Notes: a model not told the origin generated them from the letters alone. Counted from the first letter of the stretch, positions 9,686-18,548 are shown. The stretch is DNA of 64,000 nt from Paenibacillus hemerocallicola (GCF_006265175.1 NZ_VDCQ01000013.1:92175-156174); one strand, 5' to 3'. Made by a program: numbers and translations.

Positions 9686-9979
9686 ATGGAGTCGTTATAT
9701 TTCGAATATGCGGCTTGCGGGAAAATTGCGAAACGGTCGCATGTCGGCGTGGCGGGCTCCGGCGACCTGGAAATATTGCTGGAGCCGTCTCCGGACGAGT
9801 GTGCGCGAGTTTCAATCCGCACGAGTGCCGAAGGATTTTCCGAACGCTGGAAAGCTTTGTTCGATCGTTTCTTCTCTACGCACGATTATGCTGTTGCGGT
9901 TCATATTAACGATTTTGGAGCAACGCCGGGTGTCGTTTCCTTGCGTCTGGCGCAAGCTGTGGAGGTGGCGCAGACATGA
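9686..9979 (+). CDS. mdcC: Malonate decarboxylase acyl carrier protein (delta subunit)
   Basis: A 97-residue acyl carrier protein. The motif VGVAGSGDLEIL places the prosthetic-group serine at residue 25, the site where MdcG attaches the phosphoribosyl-dephospho-CoA arm that carries acetyl and malonyl groups. Length and the FGATPGVVSLRLAQAVE C-terminal part fit MdcC. The ATG at 9686 follows a clean AGGAGG. Its stop overlaps the start of the next gene by 4 bp (ATGA), indicating translational coupling with the decarboxylase subunits that act on it. Confidence 0.93.
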   Translation: MESLYFEYAACGKIAKRSHVGVAGSGDLEILLEPSPDECARVSIRTSAEGFSERWKALFDRFFSTHDYAVAVHINDFGATPGVVSLRLAQAVEVAQT

Positions 9980-11682
9980 TCGGCATTCGCAGCAGTTTTA
10001 TCGAAGGAAGGGCCAGAGAGCGAGCTTCGGCGATTTTGGATCCGGGTACATTTCGCGAGTTGCTGGATCCCTTCGAACGAATGGAGTCGCCGCATCTTGC
10101 GCGTCTTGGTATCGTACCCCAAAGCGATGATGGCGTAGTTATTGCACGCGGCACGATCGACGGACTGTCGGCAGTCGTTATCGCAATAGAAGGGAAATTC
10201 CAGGGCGGAGGAATCGGGGAAGTATCAGGCGCCAAAATAGCCGGTGCGTTGGAGCAGGCGCTCAGCGATAACCGAGAAGGTTTTGCGACTCGGGCTGTGC
10301 TTGTGCTCGAAACTGGCGGCGTCAGGCTGCAGGAGGGCAACTACGGATTGCTTGCCATCGCCGAAATACAGGCAGCCATTGTCGCTTTACGTCAATATGT
10401 TCCGGTCGTATGCGTCATTGCAGGGATGATCGGCTGCTTTGGCGGCATGTCGATTACGGCTGGGTTATGCAGCAAAATCATTATGACTCGCCAGGCGCGT
10501 CTTGGTCTGAACGGACCGGAAGTGATCGAGCAGGAGGCCGGCATTCTGGAATTCGATTCGCGCAATCGCCCTATGGTGTGGTCCATTACGGGCGGGGAAC
10601 AGCGCGTAGAGACGGGACTTTCGGATGTGCTTGAAGAGGACGAGGCGGAGCGTATCCGGCATGCCGTCATAGCATCGCTTCGCCAGGGATTGCCCGCCAA
10701 GCACAGAAGCTCGCAAGTTGCCCGGTTTCTGGCCCGGCTCGGCGCGATCGACCCGCAGGAGCGAATAAACGCGAAGGAGCTGCGCCGTTTATGGTCCCGC
10801 GATATCGATAGCGAGGTCCTGAATGGCGCAACGCCTGTGCAGCTGGAAGATGGGCAGGCGCCGGCGAAACCCGCCGTGACAAGCCGGGGGCGCATTTGGT
10901 TTGATGCGCTCAAAGGGGAAGCGCCTCGCCAAACTGGCGAATTCCCTTCCGTATTATGCGCAGATGTTCATTACGAAGGGCAGGTCATTCGTTTTTTGGC
11001 AGTCGTTCCCGATCCGGATAACCGATTCCCGCGCGCGACCCGAGGAGAAGTGGGCTTGAACGAAGGCTGGACACTCGCGCGTTATGTGAACGAAGCGGTT
11101 GAAGCAGACCGAGACGGGAGCAGGCGGGCGATTGTCGCTATCGTCGATGTGCCCAGTCAAGCTTATGGGTATAGGGAGGAAATGCTGGGCCTTTTCCAGG
11201 CATGCGCGGCAGCTGTGGATGCTTACGCAACAGCCCGGCTCGCGGGACATCCGGTCGTCGCGTTGCTGGTCGGGAATGCAATCTCCGGCGCTTTTCTTGC
11301 CCACGGGCTGCAAGCGAACCGCATGCTGGCGTTGGATGATCCGGATGTCGCTGTACAAGTCATGTCGAAAGCTTCCGCAGCGCGGGTAACCAGGTGCAGC
11401 GTAGAGGAGCTGGAGCATAATGCGCGACACATGGCCGCCGCTGCGCACGACATTCGTTCGTTTGCGAAGTTGGGCGCCTTGCACGAGTTGATCGAAGGGA
11501 TCAACCCCGATGCTCCTTCTGCAGCAGAAATCGCGTGCGTGAGAAGCAGGCTGTTTGAAGCTGTGGAATCGGCTCGAGGCTCAGCTACTGACCTCAGCCA
11601 TCGGCTGGCGTCTGAAGAAGCCGCTTCAAGCCGAAGCGCCTCCATTGCCGTTCGAGAACGGATGCGGCGGCAATGGAAGTAA
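9976..11682 (+). CDS. mdcD: Fused malonate decarboxylase beta-gamma subunit (MdcD-MdcE)
   Basis: A single 568-residue frame contains both carboxyltransferase-like subunits that decarboxylate malonyl-S-ACP to acetyl-S-ACP. Residues ~1-265 match MdcD: IEGKFQGGGIGEVSGAKI and the crotonase-fold GCFGGMSITAGLCS near 153-166. Residues ~320-560 match MdcE: PRATRGEVGLNEGWTLARYV and GNAISGAFLAHGLQANRML near 432-451. In Klebsiella and Pseudomonas these are separate proteins of about 270 residues each; here a linker of about 50 residues (VQLEDGQAPAKPAVTSRG) joins them with no stop or internal ribosome site that I can see. It overlaps mdcC by 4 bp and mdcG by 10 bp. Confidence 0.92.
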   Translation: MIGIRSSFIEGRARERASAILDPGTFRELLDPFERMESPHLARLGIVPQSDDGVVIARGTIDGLSAVVIAIEGKFQGGGIGEVSGAKIAGALEQALSDNREGFATRAVLVLETGGVRLQEGNYGLLAIAEIQAAIVALRQYVPVVCVIAGMIGCFGGMSITAGLCSKIIMTRQARLGLNGPEVIEQEAGILEFDSRNRPMVWSITGGEQRVETGLSDVLEEDEAERIRHAVIASLRQGLPAKHRSSQVARFLARLGAIDPQERINAKELRRLWSRDIDSEVLNGATPVQLEDGQAPAKPAVTSRGRIWFDALKGEAPRQTGEFPSVLCADVHYEGQVIRFLAVVPDPDNRFPRATRGEVGLNEGWTLARYVNEAVEADRDGSRRAIVAIVDVPSQAYGYREEMLGLFQACAAAVDAYATARLAGHPVVALLVGNAISGAFLAHGLQANRMLALDDPDVAVQVMSKASAARVTRCSVEELEHNARHMAAAAHDIRSFAKLGALHELIEGINPDAPSAAEIACVRSRLFEAVESARGSATDLSHRLASEEAASSRSASIAVRERMRRQWK

Positions 11683-12305
11683 ACGTTCACGATTTGCTCC
11701 GGTTGAAGGAACACAATCAACTTGTCCTGGCGGAAGCAGCGCCGGAATGGCTGCGGGCTTCGGTAGAGCGGGCGCCATGGGTTGTTGTGCGCCGTGCGGC
11801 ACGTTCAGGCCCGCTGATTCCGGTTGGCGTGCGCGGATTTACCCGCGGCGAGCGTTTTGCCGCGTGGGTTTCCGCCGAGCACATTGCCGAATGCGTATCG
11901 CCGGAGCAACTGGCAGAGCGTATCGTCTGGAAGCAGGCGGTTCGTTCAGAGCAAATCCGCTTGTTCCGGGCCATAAATGAATTATCGGGGATCTATGAAC
12001 AGTATCGGATGAAATGGGGACCTGCAGGGAGCATCGGCTTTGAACTGGCGAGCGGCGTCCAGACTATAAGCACGACAAGCGACCTGGATTTGATCATCAG
12101 AGCCGCGCTCCCGCTTGACCCCCTGCTGGCGGCCAGACTGCATCAGTTGCATAAGCAGCAGCCGATCCGCGTCGATGTGTTGATCGAGACCCCGTTCGGG
12201 GCGGTGGCGCTTGCGGAATATGTCGAGAGGGAGCCTTTCGCCCCCGTACTGCTTCGTACAGGCGCCGGCCCTGTTTTTGTGCGAAATCCTTGGTCGTCGG
12301 AATAA
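11673..12305 (+). CDS. mdcG: Malonate decarboxylase holo-ACP synthase (phosphoribosyl-dephospho-CoA transferase)
   Basis: MdcG transfers the triphosphoribosyl-dephospho-CoA group made by MdcB to the serine of MdcC. The 210-residue protein has the expected length and a nucleotidyltransferase-type STTSDLDLII motif (Asp137 and Asp139, probable metal ligands). The ATG at 11673 overlaps the end of mdcDE by 10 bp. The C-terminal VRNPWSSE resembles the usual MdcG ending. Confidence 0.9.
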   Translation: MEVNVHDLLRLKEHNQLVLAEAAPEWLRASVERAPWVVVRRAARSGPLIPVGVRGFTRGERFAAWVSAEHIAECVSPEQLAERIVWKQAVRSEQIRLFRAINELSGIYEQYRMKWGPAGSIGFELASGVQTISTTSDLDLIIRAALPLDPLLAARLHQLHKQQPIRVDVLIETPFGAVALAEYVEREPFAPVLLRTGAGPVFVRNPWSSE

Positions 12306-12320
12306 GGATGGTGGGAGAAC

Positions 12321-13244
12321 GTGAGCGTTGCATTTCTGTTTCCGGGTCAAGGCTCGCAGTCGCCGGGGATGCTTTCCGCCTTGCCGACCCATCGCGTCGC
12401 TCAGGACGTATTGGCTGAAGCAAGCGATGTATTGCAACAGGATATACACTCGCTGGAAACGGCTGAAGCGTTGTCCTCGACGATTGCGGTCCAACTGGCA
12501 ACATTCATCGCTGGTGTGGCGACGGCTACAGCGCTGGAACATGACGGCATGACGCCCAAATTGGTTGCGGGCCATTCCGTTGGCGCTTTTGCCGCCGCCG
12601 TTGTCGCGAAAACGTTGAAGTTTGCCGATGCGCTGCTGCTTGTGAAACGGCGCGCCGAATGGATGGAGCAAGCTTTTCCACACGGATATGGCATGGGAGT
12701 TGTGGTGGGACTAGACGAAGAGCGGCTGTCCGCGATCGTCCAGAAGGTACACGCAGTCACCCGACCGGTCAATATCGCCAACAAAAATGCTTCACGGCAA
12801 TTTACGGTGGCCGGGCACGAAGCCGCCCTGGAGATGGTGCTGGACGGAGCTCGAAAAGCGGGAGCAAGCAAGGCGGTGCGTCTCCCTGTCCGGGTGCCTT
12901 CCCACTGCGCGCTTATGGCGCCGATCGAAGCAAAGCTGAAGGAAGCGCTGGAACGGGTCGCGATGTCGGATGCCACGGTGTTGTATGCAGCTAATGTAAA
13001 CGCCCGTGCTATTCGAGCCGCAGCCTCCATTCGCACCGATCTTCACGCCAGCTTGTCCAGACCTGTCATGTGGTACGAGGCTATGGTCATGTTCTACGAG
13101 CGAGGGGTTCGTCTATTCGTGGAAATGTCGCCGGGTCGTGTGCTGACATCTATTGCGGAAGCCGCTTTTCCTTCTGCGAGGGCGGTTTCTGTAAACGTTT
13201 CGGGTTTGGAAGCTGTGAGAAGCTTGTACTTCCACACTAATTAG
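12321..13244 (+). CDS. mdcH: Malonate decarboxylase epsilon subunit (malonyl-CoA:ACP transacylase)
   Basis: MdcH loads malonyl from malonyl-CoA onto the carrier protein to start the catalytic cycle. The 307-residue FabD-type protein shows the oxyanion loop FPGQGSQSPGML at the N-terminus, the nucleophile in GHSVG (Ser86) and a catalytic His at 195 in VPSHCALM. The GTG at 12321 is preceded by GGTGGGAGAAC. It is the last gene of the mdc operon; a CCGCAT/ATGCGG stem lies about 30 bp downstream but has no T-run, so the operon end is not certain. Confidence 0.92.
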   Translation: MSVAFLFPGQGSQSPGMLSALPTHRVAQDVLAEASDVLQQDIHSLETAEALSSTIAVQLATFIAGVATATALEHDGMTPKLVAGHSVGAFAAAVVAKTLKFADALLLVKRRAEWMEQAFPHGYGMGVVVGLDEERLSAIVQKVHAVTRPVNIANKNASRQFTVAGHEAALEMVLDGARKAGASKAVRLPVRVPSHCALMAPIEAKLKEALERVAMSDATVLYAANVNARAIRAAASIRTDLHASLSRPVMWYEAMVMFYERGVRLFVEMSPGRVLTSIAEAAFPSARAVSVNVSGLEAVRSLYFHTN

Positions 13245-13332
13245 GCGGCCCGTCACTGTTCCAGAAGAACGGCCGTCCCGCATGGCGGACATGCGGAATA
13301 AGCTTCCAAGCGACAGAGGGAGGTTTTAATAC

Positions 13333-14172
13333 TTGCGAAATAAAATAGCGGTAACTTTTCTAGCGACACTGCTCGTATTCGGGATTACAGCTTGTGGAAT
13401 GACTTCGCAGGAAGGTAAGCAACAATCTGCCGGAAATCCGGAACCGACGAAACAGGGGGCGACGATACAGGTGACGACAAAACCGGAGTCGGTAACACCG
13501 GCAATGTCTAATCTTAACGATGATTCCATCTCACCTGTTCAAAAGAAGAAAAATGAGAAAGTACAACAATATAAAGAAATGAACAGGCGTGCAGAAAAGG
13601 GGAAAACGGTATTTGTCGGCTCTTCGTTGATGGAGCAGTTCCCGATTGTGAAATTTATGCTGAAATTTGATAAAGATTACCGCGTATACAATCGTGGGAT
13701 CAGCAACTATGTTACAGCAGATTTATTGGCCACGATGGAAGAATGCGTGTTTGAGCTGGAGCCAGCGAAAATATTTATAAATATTGGAACAAATGATATC
13801 GCTTCGCCCCAATACAGACAAGAAGACTTGCTTGCCAATTATGATTTAATTTTAACGCGAGTTAAAGAAAGATTGCCAAAAAGCAAGGTGTTTGTTATGG
13901 CGTATTATCCGGTTAATGCCAAGGCTGATTTTCCAGGGATCGATCAAACTCAGAAAGAACAACTGTTCAAGACAAGAACCAATCAAGCGATTCAGGATGC
14001 TAATCGGGCGATTGAGCAATTGGCCAAAAAACATAAGGTTGAATTTATTAATGTGAATCAAGGACTAATGGATGCTGAAGGGAATTTAAAGCAAGAGTAC
14101 TCTAAGGATGGCTTGCATATGGTCGAGAAAGGCTATCAAGTTGTGTTTGAAAATTTAAAAAAACACTTGTGA
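13333..14172 (+). CDS. SGNH/GDSL-type hydrolase lipoprotein
   Basis: A 279-residue exported lipoprotein with signal peptide and lipobox ITAC (Cys at about 17), then a Thr/Pro/Gln-rich spacer and an SGNH-fold domain. The block-I motif is FVGSSLMEQFP, with Ser in GSSLM instead of GDSL; block III is NIGTNDIA and block V is DGLHMVEKGY (catalytic Asp and His). Such proteins often act as acyl esterases, for example on acetylated glycans. The start is TTG at 13333 after GAGGGAGG. The gene is visibly AT-richer than the mdc operon before it and the esterase after it, suggesting separate acquisition. It converges with the esterase at 14412 around a terminator. Confidence 0.82.
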   Translation: MRNKIAVTFLATLLVFGITACGMTSQEGKQQSAGNPEPTKQGATIQVTTKPESVTPAMSNLNDDSISPVQKKKNEKVQQYKEMNRRAEKGKTVFVGSSLMEQFPIVKFMLKFDKDYRVYNRGISNYVTADLLATMEECVFELEPAKIFINIGTNDIASPQYRQEDLLANYDLILTRVKERLPKSKVFVMAYYPVNAKADFPGIDQTQKEQLFKTRTNQAIQDANRAIEQLAKKHKVEFINVNQGLMDAEGNLKQEYSKDGLHMVEKGYQVVFENLKKHL

Positions 14173-14184
14173 CTTTGCGTTTAC

Positions 14185-14311
14185 GGCGTGTTTGCAAACC
14201 GGTGAATGGGCCGAATCCGAGAGCGAAAGCCGGCGAAAGAAGCGTCTACGCGCGCTCTTTGTGACTGCTTCGCCCGCAATCGGCAAAGGATGGACGGTTT
14301 GCAAACACGCC
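14185..14311. repeat. 127-bp element bounded by perfect 17-bp inverted repeats
   Basis: GGCGTGTTTGCAAACCG at 14185-14201 is repeated exactly in inverse orientation at 14295-14311. The arms are 93 bp apart, too far for a simple terminator, and the interior shows no gene. The shape is that of a MITE-like miniature element or a large structured RNA. I see no clear target-site duplication outside the arms. It sits between a convergent gene pair. Confidence 0.6.
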
Positions 14312-14321
14312 CTAGGTAACA

Positions 14322-14360
14322 AATCCCTCGTGCTGTATTAGCGCGAGGGATTGCTTTTAT
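14322..14360 (+). terminator. Rho-independent terminator after the SGNH lipoprotein gene
   Basis: A perfect 9-bp stem AATCCCTCG / CGAGGGATT (14322-14330 and 14344-14352) is followed by GCTTTTATT. It lies 150 bp after the lipoprotein gene and 52 bp before the end of the convergent esterase gene. Confidence 0.75.
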
Positions 14361-14411
14361 TCCTGAAACGCTTGCTTCATTCCCCGTATTTGAGTTGATG
14401 GCAGTTCGAGT

Positions 14412-15812
14412 TTAGAGCCGTATAACCTGCATGGGGAACTGGTTCCCGCTCAAGTCGGCTTCTTGTTCCAGCCTGCACTCCTCATTCAGAATCATCATCG
14501 AACGTTCAGATAGGTTGAACTTAAGCCATTCGGGCAGCCCCTCCGCTTCAGGCTTACCCGAACGAATAAAAGCAGCCCATGCCGCATGCATCCGACCTGC
14601 AAGCTCCATTCCTTCCGCTGTGTTATCATCGTTGACATATGGACTTTCCGCCCCGTGAACCGCCCCCCGTGTACCCGCATATTCGAAACGGTAAAGCCAG
14701 ACAGATTGCCCCTGTTGTGCCGCCATCTCTGCGAGACGAACTGTCGCAATACGATAGAAGCAGTCCGTCAGCGTGTCTTTCCATGCTTCTTCGTCAGGCT
14801 TCAGGAAAGCCGCTTTGCGATAAGCATCCAGGACGAGTCCGCTGTTGTTTCCGAATAAGGCTTGCAACTCCTCTTCGTTCCGCGCTTCCAGTCCTGGCGA
14901 GCCCGAGATGAATGACACGGCTTCATCTTTATTCGTCCCTATAAGCAACGGTACTTTGCAGGTAAGCTTGCCGAGAACCTCGGAAACAGGTTCCAGCGGG
15001 ATCGTGATCCCGTCGCGTACAGGACCAAAAGTATGAAGCCTGTTATCTTGAGCCTCCATAATCGTTTGTGCAGGAAGTGTCAGCAACCGGTGCGCTTCCT
15101 TATGCGGAATGCCCAGCTTATCCAGAAGCCCAAGAGAAACTCGGGTCGCAGTTTGTGTATCGCGGATTGCTTGCGTTGCGCCGCTTCTGGCTATGAGCTG
15201 GTGAAATAATCGTTGCGCAGCAGGTACAGTCAAGAGTGTGCTTGCGCATTTGGCTCCGGCCGACGCGCCCGAAACGGTGATTCGGTCGGGATCGCCTCCG
15301 AAGTTTGCTATATTTTCTTTAACCCACTTTAGCGCAGCGATGATATCCAGTATCCCGTTGTTTCCGGAGGTCTGATAAGCATCGCCCAACAAATCGCCCA
15401 AATACAGAAAGCCGAGCGCCCCCAGTCTGTAGTTAAGGGACACGCATACGATGTTATCCCGCTCGGCAAAAGTTATGCCAGCAAAATCAGCGCCGGCTCC
15501 ATTCACAAATCCGCCTCCATGGATGTTGACCAGAACGGGACGGTTCGCTTGCTCTACGCCAGACGTCCAGATATTGAGACTTAAGCAATCCTCGGATTGT
15601 CCCTTGAGAATCACGTTTGGATCCTTAACGGGCTGGTACGACTTGGGACCGAACCGGTTAGCCTCATATGTTCCATCCCAAGGCAGTTTGGGAAGCGGCG
15701 GCAAAAATCGGCGTTCGGCGATTGGCGCCTCGGCGTATGGAATTCCGCGAAAAATATAAAGGTTGCCTTCCCGTACGCCTCGTACCTTGCCAGCGTTGGT
15801 ATGAATAATCAA
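14412..15812 (-). CDS. Type B carboxylesterase (para-nitrobenzyl esterase family)
   Basis: A 466-residue alpha/beta hydrolase that cleaves carboxylic ester bonds. Family marks: IFRGIPYAEAP near the N-terminus, SEDCLSLNIW (73-82), oxyanion loop VNIHGGGF (95-102) and nucleophile Ser184 in SGASAG. The catalytic His is probably in GAVHGAES near residue 384. There is no signal peptide, so it acts in the cytoplasm. The start is TTG at 15812 after GGGAGG on the minus strand. It is divergent from the regulator at 15945 and may share its promoter region, so it may serve the neighbouring glycan locus, for example by removing acyl groups (inference). Confidence 0.9.
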   Translation of the reverse strand: MIIHTNAGKVRGVREGNLYIFRGIPYAEAPIAERRFLPPLPKLPWDGTYEANRFGPKSYQPVKDPNVILKGQSEDCLSLNIWTSGVEQANRPVLVNIHGGGFVNGAGADFAGITFAERDNIVCVSLNYRLGALGFLYLGDLLGDAYQTSGNNGILDIIAALKWVKENIANFGGDPDRITVSGASAGAKCASTLLTVPAAQRLFHQLIARSGATQAIRDTQTATRVSLGLLDKLGIPHKEAHRLLTLPAQTIMEAQDNRLHTFGPVRDGITIPLEPVSEVLGKLTCKVPLLIGTNKDEAVSFISGSPGLEARNEEELQALFGNNSGLVLDAYRKAAFLKPDEEAWKDTLTDCFYRIATVRLAEMAAQQGQSVWLYRFEYAGTRGAVHGAESPYVNDDNTAEGMELAGRMHAAWAAFIRSGKPEAEGLPEWLKFNLSERSMMILNEECRLEQEADLSGNQFPMQVIRL

Positions 15813-15944
15813 CCGAAAAGCCTCCCGTCTACGTTGTTTAGACCATCCGATTACTTTTCATATCGGCACAGATAAGTTATACTTAATTTATTATAAATAA
15901 TATAAAAGTATCGTCAATAGTATATAACTAAGGATGTGTGTTCC

Positions 15945-17033
15945 GTGCCTAGCATGCCTTTATACAAACAAATACAAAACGATATTAAGAAAATGTATGC
16001 GGAAGGGAAACTTCGCGATGGCGACCGCATCCCTTCCGAGAAAGAACTGGCCGATCAATACAAGGTAAGCCAGATTACGAGCAAGAACGCCTTGATCGGT
16101 CTTATGGAGGAAGGCTTTGTCGTGCGCATCAAAGGAAAGGGCACATTCATAAAGGGCGGAGCATATCAGCACAATCTGCTCGCCGGCTGCAGCGCCGAGC
16201 AGTCGCAGGGAAGAGGAACCATAGGACTCATCATGCCGCTCTTGGGCAACAGGGTGGGGCAACAGTTTGTGAATTGGATCGAGTACTATTCGAACGAGGC
16301 AGGCTACGACCTCATGTTAAGAATTACGAGGGAGTCCGCGGAAGAAGAGACGAAAGCAATCGAAGCCTTCTTGCGCAAAGGGGTTCAAGGCATGATCATC
16401 TTCCCTGTGGAGCAGGAAAGCTATAACGAGTCGATATTGCGGTTATCACTGGAGAAGAAGCCGTTGGTGCTGCTGGATCGATATTTGAAAGAAATTCGCA
16501 CGTACAGCGTAAGTTCTGATAATGTTAACGGCGCCTGTACCGCTGTAGATGAATTGTTGGAAGAAGGACATCAAGCAATCGCCTATATAACCTTGGAAAA
16601 TACGAACAGCGCGACGGATGAACGAGCGCAAGGATTTGAAAAAGCGTTTCAGCAGAGGGGAGTCCCGATTCATAAAAGATTATGGTGCGTCATCCCTCTC
16701 AGAACGTTTTATTCAGAAGGAGCCTACGAACAAATCTTTGAATTTTTGCAACAAAATCCCGATATTACTGCAGTGTTTACCGTCAATACCGTGCTTGCGC
16801 AGCTTACGTACAAGGCGCTAAACCGGCTGGGGCGGACCATTCCGGATCCCATTAAACTGGTCACGTTCGATTTCCCGGATCTGGATCACGTTTCCTGGAT
16901 TCAACAAAATGAACAGGAGATGTGCAGGCAAACGCTTCAACTTCTTATCGAACAAATGCAGGGCGTCTATGAACCGAGAAGAGAAGTCGTGCCGGTTAAC
17001 CTGATCAAGGGAACACAATCATCATCTGAATAA
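15945..17033 (+). CDS. GntR-type regulator with LacI-like sugar-binding domain (AraR-like)
   Basis: A 362-residue two-domain regulator. Residues ~5-75 form a GntR winged helix (YKQIQNDIKKMYAEGKLRDG, PSEKELADQYKVS); residues ~90-355 form a periplasmic-binding-protein-like effector domain (GTIGLIMPLLG, VLLDRYLKEI, EEGHQAIAYI). This architecture is that of AraR, the arabinose repressor of Bacillus, which fits the downstream GH43 and GH51 genes. GTG at 15945 lies 11 bp after AAGG; ATG at 15954 is an alternative. A 12-bp sequence in its promoter region recurs in the tandem repeats before the next gene, suggesting auto- and local regulation. Confidence 0.87.
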   Translation: MPSMPLYKQIQNDIKKMYAEGKLRDGDRIPSEKELADQYKVSQITSKNALIGLMEEGFVVRIKGKGTFIKGGAYQHNLLAGCSAEQSQGRGTIGLIMPLLGNRVGQQFVNWIEYYSNEAGYDLMLRITRESAEEETKAIEAFLRKGVQGMIIFPVEQESYNESILRLSLEKKPLVLLDRYLKEIRTYSVSSDNVNGACTAVDELLEEGHQAIAYITLENTNSATDERAQGFEKAFQQRGVPIHKRLWCVIPLRTFYSEGAYEQIFEFLQQNPDITAVFTVNTVLAQLTYKALNRLGRTIPDPIKLVTFDFPDLDHVSWIQQNEQEMCRQTLQLLIEQMQGVYEPRREVVPVNLIKGTQSSSE

Positions 17034-17094
17034 GTATTTATACCAGATTAATTTTTTATACTAGATTAAGTATTTATACTAAATTAAGTATATT
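17031..17094 (+). repeat. Three 18-bp tandem repeats upstream of the lipoprotein gene, candidate operator array
   Basis: Copies begin at 17041, 17059 and 17077 with an exact 18-bp period and consensus TACYARATTAAGTATTTA; the tail of a further copy (TAAGTATTTA) precedes them. They end 20 bp before a TATAAT box at 17114-17119, so they cover the -35 region of the promoter of the gene at 17159. TAAATTAAGTAT from the third copy (17080-17091) occurs inverted at 15879-15890 upstream of the GntR-type gene. The array fits a multi-site operator of that regulator (inference). Confidence 0.6.
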
Positions 17095-17158
17095 AATATA
17101 TATTTTCATACTGTATAATTTGTGATGAAACAGACGAACCAATACTTATGGGAGGGTC

Positions 17159-18487
17159 ATGAATATGAAACAGTTCCCGGTTATGAAACGGTCCAGGAAG
17201 CATCTGTTGGTTTATCCTTTGTTGCTGTCGCTCGCGGCAGGTTGTTCAGGCGGCGGGGGCCAGCCGTCTGCAACAGACCCGGCAAAAGACAATAAGCCAA
17301 AAGATCCGGTCACGCTGAAAGTGCTTTTTGCGAACCCAGGGATGACAAAGGAGATTTTTCAGGAACTCATCGCCGAGCCAGTAAAGAAGCTGCATCCGCA
17401 TATCTCTTTTGAGATGGTCGAATTTCAAACCACCTACGGGCTGAATGAAATGATAGCCGCCGGAGATATTCCCGACTTCATTTATACCACTCCGTATATT
17501 CAGACCATGCTCGATAGCGATATTGCGCTTGATCTGACAGAGCCGTTGAAGAAACATCAAATTGATACTGCCCGGTTTAATCCGGTTGTTATGAATGCGA
17601 TCAAAAGCTTCGGCACGAAAGGAGAAATTTATTCCCTTCCGTATATGAGCCAATCGTTCGCCATGTGGTACAACAAAAGTCTTTTTGATCGATTTGGCAG
17701 CGCTTACCCGACGGACGGCATGACCTGGGATCAGGCGATTGAGCTGAGCAAAAAGCTGGCCCGGCAGGAAAACGGCGTGCAGTATCGCGGGTTGGTTGCT
17801 ACCCATGGCGGAATTTCGACGTTTGCCTCTTCACTGTCCCTCGAACTTATCGATTCGAAAACATTAACCGCGCTTATTTCGGACAAATGGAATGCCGTTT
17901 TCGCCAAAGGGAAAGCGCTTTACGATATTGTCGATAATCGCCCCCTCAAGTTGAATGCAAGCAATGTACAGCTGTTCGTAAGGGATCAGACACTCGCCAT
18001 GGCGCCGTATTGGACCGGTGGCATGCTCGGATATTTAAAAGATGCGAAGGACCTGAACTGGGATGTTGTGCAAGTACCGTACTTTGCAGAAGCGCCTAAT
18101 AAATATTATCAGGTCGATTACCATCAATTTGTCGTCAGCAAAACAACCAAACATCTCGATGATGTCATGGAAGTGTTGAAGGTGACCGTATCGGACGAAG
18201 TTCAGGCGAAGGCTGCCCGGCAGGGGAAAGAAACCGTACTTACGAATCAGAGCATTGTCGATCAGTTCGCGCAAGATCTTGATTTTGTCAAAGGCAAAAA
18301 CCTGAAAGGTATTTTTAAGGGTCAGGCCTCCAACATGATTTTCCAATCCAAATATAATGGTGCGGTTTCGACTGCGATTAACGCGGCGTTTAATGACGTA
18401 TTCGAAGGGAAATCGGATATCAATTCGGCATTGCGGAAAGCCAAAGAAGAAGCAGACAAAAAAATCGCCGAGTTGAAACAACAATAA
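17159..18487 (+). CDS. ABC transporter solute-binding lipoprotein
   Basis: A 442-residue family-1 extracellular solute-binding protein that should capture an oligosaccharide at the outer face of the membrane. The signal peptide ends in LAAGC (lipidated Cys at 29). Typical segments: WYNKSLFDRFG, YPTDGMTWDQAIELSKKLAR and the acidic/lysine C-terminus SALRKAKEEADKKIAEL. The ATG at 17159 follows GGGAGGG. No permease or ATPase gene is nearby; the next gene is a GH43 enzyme, so the ligand is probably an arabinose-containing oligosaccharide and the permeases must come from elsewhere. It is paralogous to the proteins at 32451, 40251 and 49642. Confidence 0.9.
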   Translation: MNMKQFPVMKRSRKHLLVYPLLLSLAAGCSGGGGQPSATDPAKDNKPKDPVTLKVLFANPGMTKEIFQELIAEPVKKLHPHISFEMVEFQTTYGLNEMIAAGDIPDFIYTTPYIQTMLDSDIALDLTEPLKKHQIDTARFNPVVMNAIKSFGTKGEIYSLPYMSQSFAMWYNKSLFDRFGSAYPTDGMTWDQAIELSKKLARQENGVQYRGLVATHGGISTFASSLSLELIDSKTLTALISDKWNAVFAKGKALYDIVDNRPLKLNASNVQLFVRDQTLAMAPYWTGGMLGYLKDAKDLNWDVVQVPYFAEAPNKYYQVDYHQFVVSKTTKHLDDVMEVLKVTVSDEVQAKAARQGKETVLTNQSIVDQFAQDLDFVKGKNLKGIFKGQASNMIFQSKYNGAVSTAINAAFNDVFEGKSDINSALRKAKEEADKKIAELKQQ

Positions 18488-18548
18488 ACGGATCGGTACG
18501 AGTGTTCCTACTTCCAGGATCATGCTCATGTGGCAGGGGGATATTCGA

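Noticed and set aside
17031..17094. 18-bp repeats considered as a CRISPR array
   Set aside because: The repeats are directly abutting with no spacers and no cas genes are present; they are better read as an operator array.
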